From contig NZ_JARHTP010000032.1 in NCBI RefSeq assembly GCF_029223485.1, forward strand, positions 16,159 through 80,158: a stretch of DNA of 64,000 nt. The letters run 5' to 3'. The notes under the pieces are model-generated. The model had not been told where the DNA came from. It saw only the letters and a program-made list of their open reading frames with translations, and searched no databases. This DNA comes from Streptomyces coacervatus. Its GTDB lineage: Bacteria; Actinomycetota; Actinomycetes; Streptomycetales; Streptomycetaceae. Below, piece by piece: positions 8,553 to 17,696 of this stretch (the stretch's first letter is position 1; every line of letters starts with the position of its first letter). The translations under genes and the position numbers were made by a program.

Positions 8553-10046
8553 TCAGACCAGCGGGACCGGAACATACGGCGCGAGGTCCGCCGCCAGTTC
8601 CTCGTGCACCCGCACCTTGAGCAGCGTGCCCTCCGGGGTGTGCTCCTCGGAGATCACATCGCCCTCGTCGTGCGCGCGGGCGACCAGCTTGCCGTGGGTG
8701 TACGGCACCAGCGCCTCGATCTCGACGGAGGGCCTCGGCAGCTCGTTGTCGATGAGCGCGAGCAGCTCCTGGATGCCCTGGCCGGTGCGGGCCGAGATCG
8801 CGATGGAGCGCTTCTCCATCCGCATGAGCCGTTGCAGCGTCAGCGGGTCGGCCGCGTCCGCCTTGTTGATCACGACGATCTCGGGCACGTCGGTGGCGCC
8901 GACATCCCTGATCACCTCGCGTACGGCGGCCAACTGCTCCTCCGGGGCCGGGTGCGAGCCGTCCACCACGTGCAGGATCAGGTCGGACTCGCCGACCTCC
9001 TCCATGGTGGAGCGGAACGCCTCGACCAGGTGGTGCGGCAGATGACGTACAAAACCGACCGTGTCGGCCAGCGTGTACAGGCGGCCGCTCGGGGTCTCCG
9101 CCCGGCGGACGGTCGGGTCAAGGGTCGCGAACAGGGCGTTCTCGACCAGGACGCCCGCGCCCGTGAGGCGGTTGAGCAGCGAGGACTTGCCGGCATTGGT
9201 GTAGCCCGCGATGGCGACGGACGGCACCTTGTTGCGCTTGCGCTCCTGGCGCTTGATCTCGCGGCCGGTCTTCATCTCCGCGATCTCCCGGCGCATCTTC
9301 GCCATCTTCTCGCGGATCCGACGCCGGTCGGTCTCGATCTTGGTCTCACCGGGACCACGGGTGGCGAGGCCGCCGCCCTTGCCGCCGCCCATCTGCCGGG
9401 ACAGCGACTGACCCCAGCCGCGCAGCCTCGGCAGCATGTACTGCATCTGCGCGAGCGCGACCTGCGCCTTGCCCTCTCGGGACTTGGCGTGCTGGGCGAA
9501 GATGTCGAGGATCAGGGCCGTACGGTCGATGACCTTGACCTTGACGACGTCTTCCAGGTGGATGAGCTGGCCGGGGCTGAGCTCACCGTCGCAGATCACG
9601 GTGTCGGCGCCGGTCTCCAGGACGATGTCCCTGAGCTCGGTGGCCTTGCCGGAACCGATGTAGGTGGCCGCGTCGGGCTTGTCGCGGCGCTGGATCACGC
9701 CGTCGAGCACGAGCGCACCCGCCGTCTCCGCCAGGGCGGCGAGCTCCGCGAGGGAGTTCTCCGAGTCCTGCGCGGTCCCCGTGGTCCAGACGCCGACGAG
9801 CACGACTCGCTCCAGGCGGAGCTGTCGGTACTCGACCTCGGTGACGTCCTCGAGTTCGGTGGAGAGGCCCGCCACGCGGCGCAGGGCCGCGCGCTCGGAG
9901 CGGTCGAACTGGTCGCCGTCCCGCTCTCCGTCGATCTCGTGGCTCCAGGCGACGTCCTCTTCCATCAGGGCATCGGCCCGAAGACCCTCGGGGTAGGTGT
10001 GCGCGAAGCGCTCAGTGTCCTGGGAAGGGGATGAAGAGGAGGTCAT
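8553..10046 (-). CDS. hflX: GTPase HflX
   Basis: 497 residues. The N-terminal HflX domain includes ERVVLVGVWTTG and ATYIGSGKATELRD, then the glycine-rich GGGKGGGLATRGPGETKIE linker. The G domain has AGYTNAGKSSLLNRLTG (G1), DTVGFVRHLPHHLVEAF (G3) and NKAD (G4). HflX binds the 50S subunit and splits stalled or hibernating ribosomes. ATG at 10046 was chosen because the frame upstream is not conserved in composition; AAGGACCC lies just upstream. It sits in the conserved miaB-miaA-dapF-hflX neighbourhood. Confidence 0.93.
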   Translation of the reverse strand: MTSSSSPSQDTERFAHTYPEGLRADALMEEDVAWSHEIDGERDGDQFDRSERAALRRVAGLSTELEDVTEVEYRQLRLERVVLVGVWTTGTAQDSENSLAELAALAETAGALVLDGVIQRRDKPDAATYIGSGKATELRDIVLETGADTVICDGELSPGQLIHLEDVVKVKVIDRTALILDIFAQHAKSREGKAQVALAQMQYMLPRLRGWGQSLSRQMGGGKGGGLATRGPGETKIETDRRRIREKMAKMRREIAEMKTGREIKRQERKRNKVPSVAIAGYTNAGKSSLLNRLTGAGVLVENALFATLDPTVRRAETPSGRLYTLADTVGFVRHLPHHLVEAFRSTMEEVGESDLILHVVDGSHPAPEEQLAAVREVIRDVGATDVPEIVVINKADAADPLTLQRLMRMEKRSIAISARTGQGIQELLALIDNELPRPSVEIEALVPYTHGKLVARAHDEGDVISEEHTPEGTLLKVRVHEELAADLAPYVPVPLV

Positions 10047-10191
10047 TGGGTCCTTACGTCGATGAGGATTCCGATGCGGCGATCGCACAGCAATCACTGT
10101 GCTCAACGCATGAGTACCCCGGGAGATTCCCGCGACCCGTGCCGCGCCGACCCGAAGATGGTCGCACGGCACGGCCCGTCCGGTCATCGCC

Positions 10192-11748
10192 TTATTTCGC
10201 GGGCTTTGCAGCCTTCGTGCCGGGTGCCGCCGGCTTCCAGTCCGGGTGCCCTGGCATCGGCGGGGTCTTCTCGCCGTACAGCCAGCCTTTGAAGAAGCCG
10301 CTCAGGTCACGCCCGGAGATCCGGGAGGCGAGCCGCTCATAGTCGGCGGTCGTGGCCGTACCGTCGCGGTGAAGGGTCACCCAGGACCGTTCCAGATGCT
10401 CGAAGGCGGGGCGGCCGATCTCCTGGCGCAGGGCATAGAGCACGAGCGCGGCGCCGTCGTAGACGTTCGGCCGGAAGATGCTGATCTTCTGACCGGGGTC
10501 GGGAGCCTTGGGTGCGGCCGGCGGTCCTCCGGCGTCCCGCCAGCCGTCGGAGGCGGCGTACGCGGCCTTCATGCGCTTCTCCATGGGCATGTGGCCCTTC
10601 TCGTCCGCGTACAGGGCCTCGTACCACGTGGCGTGCCCTTCGTTGAGCCACAGGTCGGACCATGTGCGCGGGCTGACGCTGTCGCCGAACCACTGGTGGG
10701 ACAGCTCGTGCACCATGATCGACTCGACGTACCACTTGGGGTAGGTGTGCCCGGTGAAGAGCTCTCTCTCGAAGAGAGAGAGCGTCTGCGTCTCGAGTTC
10801 GAAGCCGGTGGACGCCTGTGCCATGAGCACGCCGTACGTCTCGAAGGGGTAGCGACCGACCTTGCTCTCCATCCAGGCGATCTGGTCGGGGGTCTCGGCG
10901 AGCCACGGTTCGAGCTCTTTGCGGTCCTTGGTGGGTACGACGTCTCGTACGGGCAGGTGATGCGGCCCGGTGCGGTGCAGCACGCTGGAGTGGCCGATGG
11001 ACACCTGGGCGAGCTCGGTGGCCATGGGGTGCCGGGTGCGATACGTCCAGGTGGTCGCCTCGCTGCCGCGCTCCACGTCGGTCGGCAGGCCGTTGGCCAC
11101 GGCCGTGTAGTCGTTGGGGGCGGTGATCCGGATGGTGAACATCGCCTTGTCGGAAGGGTGGTCGTTGCACGGGAACACCACGTGCGCGGCATCGGCCTGG
11201 TTGGCCATGGCGAGCCCGTCCTCGGTGCGCACCCAGCCGCCGTCCTGGTCCTTGGCGGCCACGGGGTCGCTGGTGTGCCGCACGGTGATCCGCGTCCAGC
11301 TGCCCGCGGCCAGCGGCCTGGTGGGCGTGACGACGAGGTCGTCACCCGCACTGGTGAACGTGGCCGGCTCACCGTTGACCTGGACCGACTCGACCTTGCC
11401 GTGCGCGAAGTCGAGGTTGAGGCGGTCCAGGTCCGTGGTCGTCCGGGCGTTGATCGTGGTGATGGCCTGGAGGGGCTTGCTGTTGGTGCCGGGATAGGTG
11501 AACGAGAGGTTGTACGACTCCACGTCGTATCCGGGGTTGCCGAGTTCCGGGTAGAGGCGGTCGCCGAGGCCCAGGGGGACGGGGGGCGAGCTCGCGGCCA
11601 GGAGGCAGACGGAGACGGCGGAGGCGAGCAGTGCGGTCGCCTTGAGGCGGCGTGGACTCCGGGGAGGACGGCGGAAGCAGGCCGCGATGCCGGGGCGCGG
11701 GCCGTGGGTACCGGGTCGTTGGGCCTGGGAGCGCGGGGTGAGCAGCAT
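10192..11748 (-). CDS. Secreted M1-family metallopeptidase
   Basis: 518 residues. A Sec-type signal follows an Arg-rich N-region (ALLASAVSVCLLAASS, about residues 40-55). The M1 zinc site VHELSHQWFGD near residue 345 is followed by the zinc-binding Glu in LWLNEGHATWYE, at the usual 18-residue spacing. The beta-sandwich N-terminal domain of aminopeptidase N relatives is present. It lacks the long C-terminal helical domain of PepN, so it belongs with the short secreted actinobacterial M1 enzymes that release N-terminal residues outside the cell. It starts at ATG 11748. Confidence 0.88.
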   Translation of the reverse strand: MLLTPRSQAQRPGTHGPRPGIAACFRRPPRSPRRLKATALLASAVSVCLLAASSPPVPLGLGDRLYPELGNPGYDVESYNLSFTYPGTNSKPLQAITTINARTTTDLDRLNLDFAHGKVESVQVNGEPATFTSAGDDLVVTPTRPLAAGSWTRITVRHTSDPVAAKDQDGGWVRTEDGLAMANQADAAHVVFPCNDHPSDKAMFTIRITAPNDYTAVANGLPTDVERGSEATTWTYRTRHPMATELAQVSIGHSSVLHRTGPHHLPVRDVVPTKDRKELEPWLAETPDQIAWMESKVGRYPFETYGVLMAQASTGFELETQTLSLFERELFTGHTYPKWYVESIMVHELSHQWFGDSVSPRTWSDLWLNEGHATWYEALYADEKGHMPMEKRMKAAYAASDGWRDAGGPPAAPKAPDPGQKISIFRPNVYDGAALVLYALRQEIGRPAFEHLERSWVTLHRDGTATTADYERLASRISGRDLSGFFKGWLYGEKTPPMPGHPDWKPAAPGTKAAKPAK

Positions 11749-11866
11749 GGATCACCGCTATCAGCGCGCGCGTGCCGGACGGCGACGACTCGCGTTCGGC
11801 CCACCCGAATGGGTAGGTCAGGTGCGGGTGTGCGGTTCTGGCGTCATGGGGCGCCTCGCTCAGTGC

Positions 11867-14002
11867 TCACACGCCCGGCGTCTGTGCCCGGCTCACGTCG
11901 TAGACCCCCGGGACATTGCGCATCGCCCGCATCAGCGCGGGCAGGTGGGCCGCGTCCGGGAGCTGGAGTGTGTACGTGTGGCGGACGCGCTGCTGGGTCG
12001 GGGGTTCGACCGTCGCGGACACGATTTCGGCGCCTTCGAGGGCCATGGCCTCCGTCAGGTCCGCCAGCAGATGGGGGCGGACGAACGATTCGGCTAGCAG
12101 CGTGACCCGGCACTCGGTGGTGTCCCCCCAGCGCACGTCGACCTCTGCGCGCCCCCCGCTCTTCATGCGCTCCACAGCGGCGCACTCGATGCGGTGGACG
12201 GTGACCACACCGCCCCGTACGGCGAAGCCGGTCACCTCGTCGGGCGGTACGGGCGTGCAGCAGCCGGCGAGGCGTACGGTCGCGCCGGGCTGGTCGACCG
12301 TGATGTCGGCGGTGGTGGGGCGGGAGGTCGGGCCGTCGGCGGCGGGCCGGGGAGCGGCCGAGAGCTCCTCGTCGGTCTCCTGCGACCTCTCCGGCTCTCC
12401 CTCCTGCACCTCATCGTGCGTCGGGTGGGCCGCGAGCCACCGCTGGATGGCGATACGGGCGGCAGGCGTGTGGGCGTGCTCCAGCCACTCTCTGGAGGGC
12501 TCGGAGGCCGGGTCCTGGCCCATGAGGAGCTGGACGGTGTCGCCGTCCCGCAGGACCGTACTCAGCGTCGCCAGGCGGCCGTTGACGCGTGCGCCGATGC
12601 ACGCGTGCGCGTCCTCGCCGTACTGGGCGTAGGCGGCGTCGACGCACGTGGCACCTTCGGGCAGGCCGAGCGTGCCGCCGTCGGGGCGGAAGACGGTGAT
12701 CTCACGGTCCTGGGCGAGGTCCTCGCGGAGGGTGGACCAGAACGTGTCCGGGTCGGGCGCGGCCTCCTGCCAGTCGAGGAGACGGGAGAGCCAGCCGGGG
12801 CGGGTGGGGTCGACACGCTCGCCGTCGGCCGGGGTGTGCTCCTCCGGAGGAGGAGCGTAGGGATTGCCGAGCGCGACGACGCCGGCCTCGGCGGCCTTGT
12901 GCATCTGGTGGGTGCGGATGAGGACTTCGGCGACCTGGCCGTCGGCGCGGGCGACCGCAGTGTGCAGGGACTGGTACAGGTTGAACTTGGGGACGGCGAT
13001 GAAGTCCTTGAACTCCGAGACGACAGGCGTCATACAGGTGTGCAGTTCGCCGAGGACGCCGTAGCAGTCCGCGTCCTCGTTCACCAGCACCAGCAGGCGG
13101 CCGAAGTCGGAGCCGCGCAGCTGGCCGCGCTTGCGGGCGACGCGGTGGACGGAGACGAAGTGCCGCGGCCGGATGAGGACTTCGGCCGGGATGTCGGCGT
13201 CGCGCAGCACGCCTCGTACCTCGTCGGCGATCTCGGCGAGCGGGTCGTCGGCGCGGGAGGCGTTGTCGACGATCAACTCCCGCGTGTGCTCGTACTCTTC
13301 GGGATGGAGGATCGCAAAGACCAGGTCCTCCAACTCGGTCTTCAGCGCCTGAACGCCGAGCCGCTCGGCGAGCGGGATGAGGACGTCGCGGGTGACCTTG
13401 GCGATGCGCGCCTGTTTCTCGGGGCGCATGACGCCGAGGGTGCGCATGTTGTGCAGCCGGTCGGCGAGTTTGATCGACATCACACGGACGTCGCTGCCGG
13501 TGGCGACGAGCATCTTGCGGAAGGTCTCGGGCTCGGCGGCGGCGCCGTAGTCGACCTTCTCCAACTTTGTGACGCCGTCGACGAGATAGCGGACCTCCGA
13601 CCCGAACTGCTCGCCGACCTGATCGAGAGTCACGTCCGTGTCCTCGACGGTGTCGTGGAGCAGAGAGGCCGTCAAAGTCGTGGTCTCCGCGCCGAGTTCG
13701 GCGAGGATCAGGGTCACCGCGAGCGGGTGCGTGATGTACGGCTCGCCGCTCTTGCGCATCTGGCCGCGGTGCGAGGACTCGGCCAGCACGTAGGCGCGGC
13801 GCAGGGGTTCGAGGTCGGCGCTGGGGTAGTGGGCCCGGTGAGCGTCGACGACATGGCTGATGGCGCTGGGCAGCCGGTCACGGGTGGCGGGGCCGAGCAG
13901 GGCGGCACGGCCGAGGCGGCGCAGGTCGATCCGCGCCCGCCAGCGCGCCGCCGGGCCTGATACCGGACCTGGGGTCGCGGGATTCGTGGCCTCCGCACTC
14001 AT
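11867..14002 (-). CDS. rshA: RelA/SpoT homologue (RSH) with intact hydrolase domain
   Basis: 711 residues. Domain order is HD hydrolase, RelA/SpoT synthetase, TGS and C-terminal ACT, as in long RSH enzymes that control (p)ppGpp. The hydrolase residues appear complete: HRGQMRKSGEPYITHP, LLHDTVEDTD and KLADRLHNMRTLG. The synthetase half keeps PKFNLYQSLHT and the Glu of VAEVLIRT, but the usual YDLLAIR segment reads GRLLVLV, so a metal-binding Asp seems missing (see findings). ATG at 14002 has GGAGGTG upstream; an earlier in-frame start at 14053 is less likely. From position and family it matches S. coelicolor RshA, the second RSH besides RelA. The 297 bp upstream show no clear RNA element. Confidence 0.9.
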   Translation of the reverse strand: MSAEATNPATPGPVSGPAARWRARIDLRRLGRAALLGPATRDRLPSAISHVVDAHRAHYPSADLEPLRRAYVLAESSHRGQMRKSGEPYITHPLAVTLILAELGAETTTLTASLLHDTVEDTDVTLDQVGEQFGSEVRYLVDGVTKLEKVDYGAAAEPETFRKMLVATGSDVRVMSIKLADRLHNMRTLGVMRPEKQARIAKVTRDVLIPLAERLGVQALKTELEDLVFAILHPEEYEHTRELIVDNASRADDPLAEIADEVRGVLRDADIPAEVLIRPRHFVSVHRVARKRGQLRGSDFGRLLVLVNEDADCYGVLGELHTCMTPVVSEFKDFIAVPKFNLYQSLHTAVARADGQVAEVLIRTHQMHKAAEAGVVALGNPYAPPPEEHTPADGERVDPTRPGWLSRLLDWQEAAPDPDTFWSTLREDLAQDREITVFRPDGGTLGLPEGATCVDAAYAQYGEDAHACIGARVNGRLATLSTVLRDGDTVQLLMGQDPASEPSREWLEHAHTPAARIAIQRWLAAHPTHDEVQEGEPERSQETDEELSAAPRPAADGPTSRPTTADITVDQPGATVRLAGCCTPVPPDEVTGFAVRGGVVTVHRIECAAVERMKSGGRAEVDVRWGDTTECRVTLLAESFVRPHLLADLTEAMALEGAEIVSATVEPPTQQRVRHTYTLQLPDAAHLPALMRAMRNVPGVYDVSRAQTPGV

Positions 14003-14299
14003 GGGCACCTCCGGCTGCGTGGACCGGCGGACGGGGTGCCCCATGGCGGACACGGCTCAGGGGATGGCAACGGTCCCCCGTCCGGGCCGGTGCTTGATGC
14101 TACCGAGCCCATCACGTGCGGCTGACCGCCTCTCGCCGAGCGTGAAACGGATCACCCATTCGAGCGAAGGTCTGTAGGTTTACGGTTTCGCGCCACATGG
14201 CAGGGGCCGTCCGTGATTTCGAACCCATGGCCGTCGCCCCGGAGGTCTTCCTCTGCACCACCGGGCACACCGGCCTCGGATCCCAAGCCGCCTTATTGT

Positions 14300-15175
14300 T
14301 CAGCGAACGAATGTTTCCAGCCACTCGGATTCGATCTCGCCCTCGGCGACGATCACTGCCGGGCCGGTCATCTCGATCTCGCCGTCGGGCTGTTCGGTGA
14401 TCACCAGGGTTCCGCCGGGCACATCGACGGTGTACGTCACCGGGCTCCCGGTGACGGCCGGGTCGGCGCCGTCCCGACGGGCGGCGGCGACGGCGACGGC
14501 GCACGCGCCCGTGCCGCACGAGCGGGTCTCGCCGGCACCGCGCTCGTGGACGCGCAGCGCGACGTGCCGGGGACCGCGGTCGACCACGAACTCGACGTTC
14601 ACCCCGTCCGGGTACACGGAGGCCGGGCTGAACGGCGGCGGGGAGAACAGGTTGCCGGCGTGCGCGAGGTCGTCGACGAACGCGACCGCGTGCGGGTTGC
14701 CCATGTTCACGTTCCGCGCGGGCCAGCTGCGCTCGCCGACACTCACCGTGACGTCCCCTTCGGGGAGGCGCGCCTTGCCCATGCCGACGGTGATGTCACC
14801 GTCCTTCGCGATGTGCACGCTCTTCACGCCCCCGCGCGTGGCCACCGCCAGGTCGCCCTCGCCCACGTACCCGGCGCGCTGGAGGTAGTGCGCGAACACC
14901 CGCACGCCGTTGCCGCACATCTCCGCGATCGAACCGTCGCCGTTGCGGTAGTCCATGAACCACTCGGCCTCGGCCGCCATGTCCTGCGCCTCGGGGTGCG
15001 CGGCGGACCGCACCACGTGCAGCAGGCCGTCACCGCCGATGCCCGCGCGGCGGTCGCACAGGGCGGCGACGGCGGCCGGGGGCAGGTCGATGGAGTTCTC
15101 GGGGTCCGGCACGATCACGAAGTCGTTCTCCGTGCCGTGGCCCTTGAGGAAGGCGATCCGCGTGCGCGTGCTCAT
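14300..15175 (-). CDS. dapF: Diaminopimelate epimerase
   Basis: 291 residues. Interconverts LL- and meso-diaminopimelate for lysine synthesis; Streptomyces uses LL-DAP in its wall. Both catalytic thiol motifs are visible, MCGNGVRVFA and RSCGTGACAVAVA, along with the N-terminal KGHGTENDFV. ATG at 15175. It lies downstream of a small membrane protein gene and 298 bp from the RSH start. Confidence 0.95.
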   Translation of the reverse strand: MSTRTRIAFLKGHGTENDFVIVPDPENSIDLPPAAVAALCDRRAGIGGDGLLHVVRSAAHPEAQDMAAEAEWFMDYRNGDGSIAEMCGNGVRVFAHYLQRAGYVGEGDLAVATRGGVKSVHIAKDGDITVGMGKARLPEGDVTVSVGERSWPARNVNMGNPHAVAFVDDLAHAGNLFSPPPFSPASVYPDGVNVEFVVDRGPRHVALRVHERGAGETRSCGTGACAVAVAAARRDGADPAVTGSPVTYTVDVPGGTLVITEQPDGEIEMTGPAVIVAEGEIESEWLETFVR

Positions 15176-15225
15176 GCCTCGATCGTAAGGGAAGGACGTT
15201 CTTTGACTGCGGGCCGGTGGGGGTT

Positions 15226-15260
15226 GATCACACAGTTCCCCGCGCCCCTTTCAGGGGCGT
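15226..15260. repeat. Dispersed Streptomyces palindromic element, possible terminator
   Basis: The stretch contains CAGTTCCCCGCGCCCCT followed by TTC and AGGGGCG, giving the hairpin CGCCCCT/AGGGGCG at 15243-15259. From memory, this motif (often seen as GGGGCGCGGGGAACTG) recurs in intergenic regions of Streptomyces genomes. Here it starts right after the stop codon of the 15262-15765 gene and probably acts as its terminator. Confidence 0.55.
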
Positions 15261-15261
15261 T

Positions 15262-15765
15262 TCAGCGGAGCCTTGCTACGCGCCATACGGCCAGGACGAC
15301 CACCGCGGCCACTACGACCACGTACGCCAGGACCACTCGCCAGTCCGGTCTGCGGCCGGAGCCGCGCTGCGGCAGGCCCGGCCCGGTGTAGCCGACCCGG
15401 CGGGCGGCCATCATGCCCCAGCCCGCCGCGCAGGAGCAGATAAGGAGCCCCAGCATGGCGATCACGGCCCCGCTGTCGCCGAAGTCGAAGGCAAGTGGGA
15501 AGGCGAACATCAGGGAGCCGACCGCAGCGAGGGCGACGATGGGGGCGAGCTGCCAGATGCGCAGGCGGCGCTGCGGGCGCAGCTCGACCTCGACCTCGGG
15601 GCCACCGGCGAACATCTCTTCGGGCTCGGGGCCGTCGGCGGTCACTCCGCCCTGCGTCTCGTCGGGCCCGTCGGGGCTCAGACGGTCCTCGTCCTGCTCC
15701 GGTTCACCGCTCTCGACGGTGAGGGGCTCGGTGCCTTGTGCGGTGTCGCGAGGGCCGGCCTCCAT
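15262..15765 (-). CDS. Small membrane protein of unknown function
   Basis: 167 residues. An acidic soluble N-terminal half (about 75 residues, rich in Glu/Asp/Pro) is followed by transmembrane segments: LAPIVALAAVGSLMFAFPLA, VIAMLGLLICSCAAGWGMMA and VVLAYVVVVAAVVVLAVW. No enzymatic motif was seen. ATG at 15765 with GGAGGG upstream is preferred; TTG 15783 and GTG 15771 are in-frame alternatives. It lies between miaA and dapF on the same strand and may be cotranscribed with miaA. Confidence 0.7.
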   Translation of the reverse strand: MEAGPRDTAQGTEPLTVESGEPEQDEDRLSPDGPDETQGGVTADGPEPEEMFAGGPEVEVELRPQRRLRIWQLAPIVALAAVGSLMFAFPLAFDFGDSGAVIAMLGLLICSCAAGWGMMAARRVGYTGPGLPQRGSGRRPDWRVVLAYVVVVAAVVVLAVWRVARLR

Positions 15766-15873
15766 CGCCACGCGCCCTCCCAACTAGGACTCCACTTGGT
15801 CGATCGAAGCTCGATGATGGCACGGCGCCGGAGGCCGGGACGGCGGCCGGAGCGTCCCGATGCCATGACGTGA

Positions 15874-16812
15874 TCAGGCTGTAACCGGTCGTTCGACCAA
15901 CGCCAGTGCGCGGTGCGGAAGTTCTGTGAGATCCGCCGCAGCCCCGCTGAGCCAGTGCACCCGCGGGTCGCGCCGGAACCAGGAATCCTGACGGCGCGCG
16001 AAGCGCTTGGTGGCGCGCACGGTCTCGGCCCGCGCCTCCTGCTCGGTGCACTCTCCCGCCAGCGCCGCGAGCACCTGCTGGTAGCCGAGCGCGCGGGCAG
16101 CCGTACGCCCCTCGCGCAGCCCCTGCGCCTCCAGCGCGCGCACCTCGTCCACGAGCCCCGTGTCCCACATCCGGTCGACCCGGCGGGCGATGCGCTCGTC
16201 GAGCTCGGGGCGGGCCACGTCGACGCCGATCTGGACGGTGTCGTAGACCGAGTCATGGCCGGGCAGGTTGGCGGTGAAGGGCTGGCCGGTGATCTCGATC
16301 ACTTCGAGGGCGCGGACGATACGGCGGCCGTTGCTGGGCAGGATCGCCTGCGCCGCCTCGGGGTCCGCGGCGGCAAGTCTGGCATGCAGCGCGCCGGACC
16401 CGCGCAGTGCGAGCTCCTCCTCGAGCCGGGCTCTGACCTCGGGGTCGGTACCGGGGAACTCCAGGTTGTCGACGGCCCCGCGGACGTACAGGCCGGAGCC
16501 GCCGACCAGGATCGGCCAGCGGCCCTCGGCAAGCAGCCCGTCGATCTTGGCACGCGCCAGCTTCTGGTACTCGGCGACGGACGCCGTGACCGTCACGTCC
16601 CAGATATCGAGGAGGTGATGCGGAATGCCGCCACGCTCCTCGGGCGTCAGCTTGGCGGTTCCGATGTCCATCCCCCGGTAGAGCTGCATGGAGTCGGCGT
16701 TGACGACCTCGCCTCCGAGCTGCCGGGCGAGAAAAACGCCCAGATCGGATTTTCCTGCCGCGGTCGGTCCGACGACGGCGATGACTCGGGGGGCGGGGGG
16801 TGCGGTGCTCAC
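15874..16812 (-). CDS. miaA: tRNA dimethylallyltransferase
   Basis: 312 residues. Transfers dimethylallyl to A37 of tRNAs that read UNN codons; MiaB (18489-20006) then adds the 2-methylthio group. Visible motifs are VVGPTAAGKSDLG (P-loop), VNADSMQLYRGMDIGTAK, PHHLLD, VGGSGLYVR and the RQDSWFRRDPRVHWL tail. It starts with GTG at 16812. Confidence 0.95.
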   Translation of the reverse strand: MSTAPPAPRVIAVVGPTAAGKSDLGVFLARQLGGEVVNADSMQLYRGMDIGTAKLTPEERGGIPHHLLDIWDVTVTASVAEYQKLARAKIDGLLAEGRWPILVGGSGLYVRGAVDNLEFPGTDPEVRARLEEELALRGSGALHARLAAADPEAAQAILPSNGRRIVRALEVIEITGQPFTANLPGHDSVYDTVQIGVDVARPELDERIARRVDRMWDTGLVDEVRALEAQGLREGRTAARALGYQQVLAALAGECTEQEARAETVRATKRFARRQDSWFRRDPRVHWLSGAAADLTELPHRALALVERPVTA

Positions 16813-16995
16813 TGCACCAGTCTCGCAAACCCCGAGGGCTGTCCTCGAACGAGTTACGTGACGGCACGGGGGCGGGGTCGTTGCCCGTTGCGAGGTTCTC
16901 GCCGCCGGTTTTCGGGAGGCGGCGGCCCGGGCGACGCAAACGGACGCACCGGACGACGCGGGATCTCACCCGCACAAGTAACTTATGGAGTGGAT

Positions 16996-17271
16996 ATGGG
17001 CGTTTTCGCACGACTTCTGCGGAGGTCGAAGGCTACGGAGGAGGCGTCAACCGCCGAGGCTCAGGCCGACACACAGACGGCCGAGCCCGCGGCGGAGGAG
17101 GCGGCAGAGACGAAGGGGTCGGCCGAGGCCGAGGAGCGGACCGAGAGCGAGCCGGCGCCGGCGCCGGCGGAAACCGTCGAGTCCACTTCCGGTGAGGGCG
17201 TCGAGATCCCCAAGCAGCAGTCCGCCGAGGAGGCGGCCGACAGCGACGCCGGCGAGGACGCCCGCACATAA
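16996..17271 (+). CDS. Small acidic low-complexity protein
   Basis: 91 residues. A basic start, MGVFARLLRRSK, is followed by a Glu/Ala/Thr/Ser-rich tail with almost no hydrophobic residues, so most of it should be disordered. ATG at 16996 opens just after an AT-richer stretch (AAGTAACTTATGGAGTGGAT) with GGAG as ribosome binding site. It lies 84 bp upstream of the MT0933-type antitoxin-like gene on the same strand. Function unknown; similar short proteins occur at this place in other Streptomyces as far as I recall. Confidence 0.6.
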   Translation: MGVFARLLRRSKATEEASTAEAQADTQTAEPAAEEAAETKGSAEAEERTESEPAPAPAETVESTSGEGVEIPKQQSAEEAADSDAGEDART

Positions 17272-17355
17272 CCGCCCCGCGCGCGTGAGCCGAAGGGGCA
17301 CGCCGGTGGCTGTGCCGTGGGGTGCACCAAGCCCGGGAACAACGGAAGGCGGACC

Positions 17356-17625
17356 ATGGGTCTCCTGAACAATTTGAAGGCCAAGCTGTCCCCGGCCAAG
17401 GACAGGGTCTCCGGCCTCGCGCAGCAGCACGGGGGCAAGATCACGAACGGTCTCGACAAGGCCGCGAAGGTCGTCGACGAGAAGACCAAGGGCAAGTACA
17501 GCGACAAGATCCACACCGGGGCCGGCAGGGCCAAGGACGCCATGGAACGACTTGCGCACAAGGACGAGACGAGGACGGGCGGCGGCACGACCGCGCCGCC
17601 GCACTCCACGCCGCCGGCTTCCTGA
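17356..17625 (+). CDS. MT0933-family antitoxin-like protein
   Basis: 89 residues, Lys-rich and helical. LLNNLKAKLSPAKDRVSGLA and KGKYSDKIHTGAGRAKDAME fit the MT0933/Rv0909 antitoxin family. In M. tuberculosis the partner toxin (Rv0910, a START-like fold) lies directly downstream; here no such gene follows, so this is an orphan or does something else. ATG at 17356 follows GGAAGGCGG. A strong hairpin ends the unit. Confidence 0.7.
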   Translation: MGLLNNLKAKLSPAKDRVSGLAQQHGGKITNGLDKAAKVVDEKTKGKYSDKIHTGAGRAKDAMERLAHKDETRTGGGTTAPPHSTPPAS

Positions 17626-17637
17626 ACGGCACGGCAC

Positions 17638-17684
17638 AACGGCGGACGGCCGCGGGGCCCTAGAGCCCCCGGCCGTCCGCCGTT
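17638..17684. terminator. Bidirectional terminator, antitoxin-like gene / LigB-like gene
   Basis: Perfect 15-bp stem (AACGGCGGACGGCCG at 17638-17652 with its complement at 17670-17684), extended inward by GGGG/CCCC with a CCCTAGAG loop. It separates two convergent genes. Confidence 0.8.
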
Positions 17685-17696
17685 TCCCCTGCGCTT

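Noticed and set aside
14197..14400. Small rightward ORF between the RSH and dapF genes
   Set aside because: No ribosome binding site, overlaps the 3' end of dapF, and the translation turns Arg-rich as expected for an antisense shadow.
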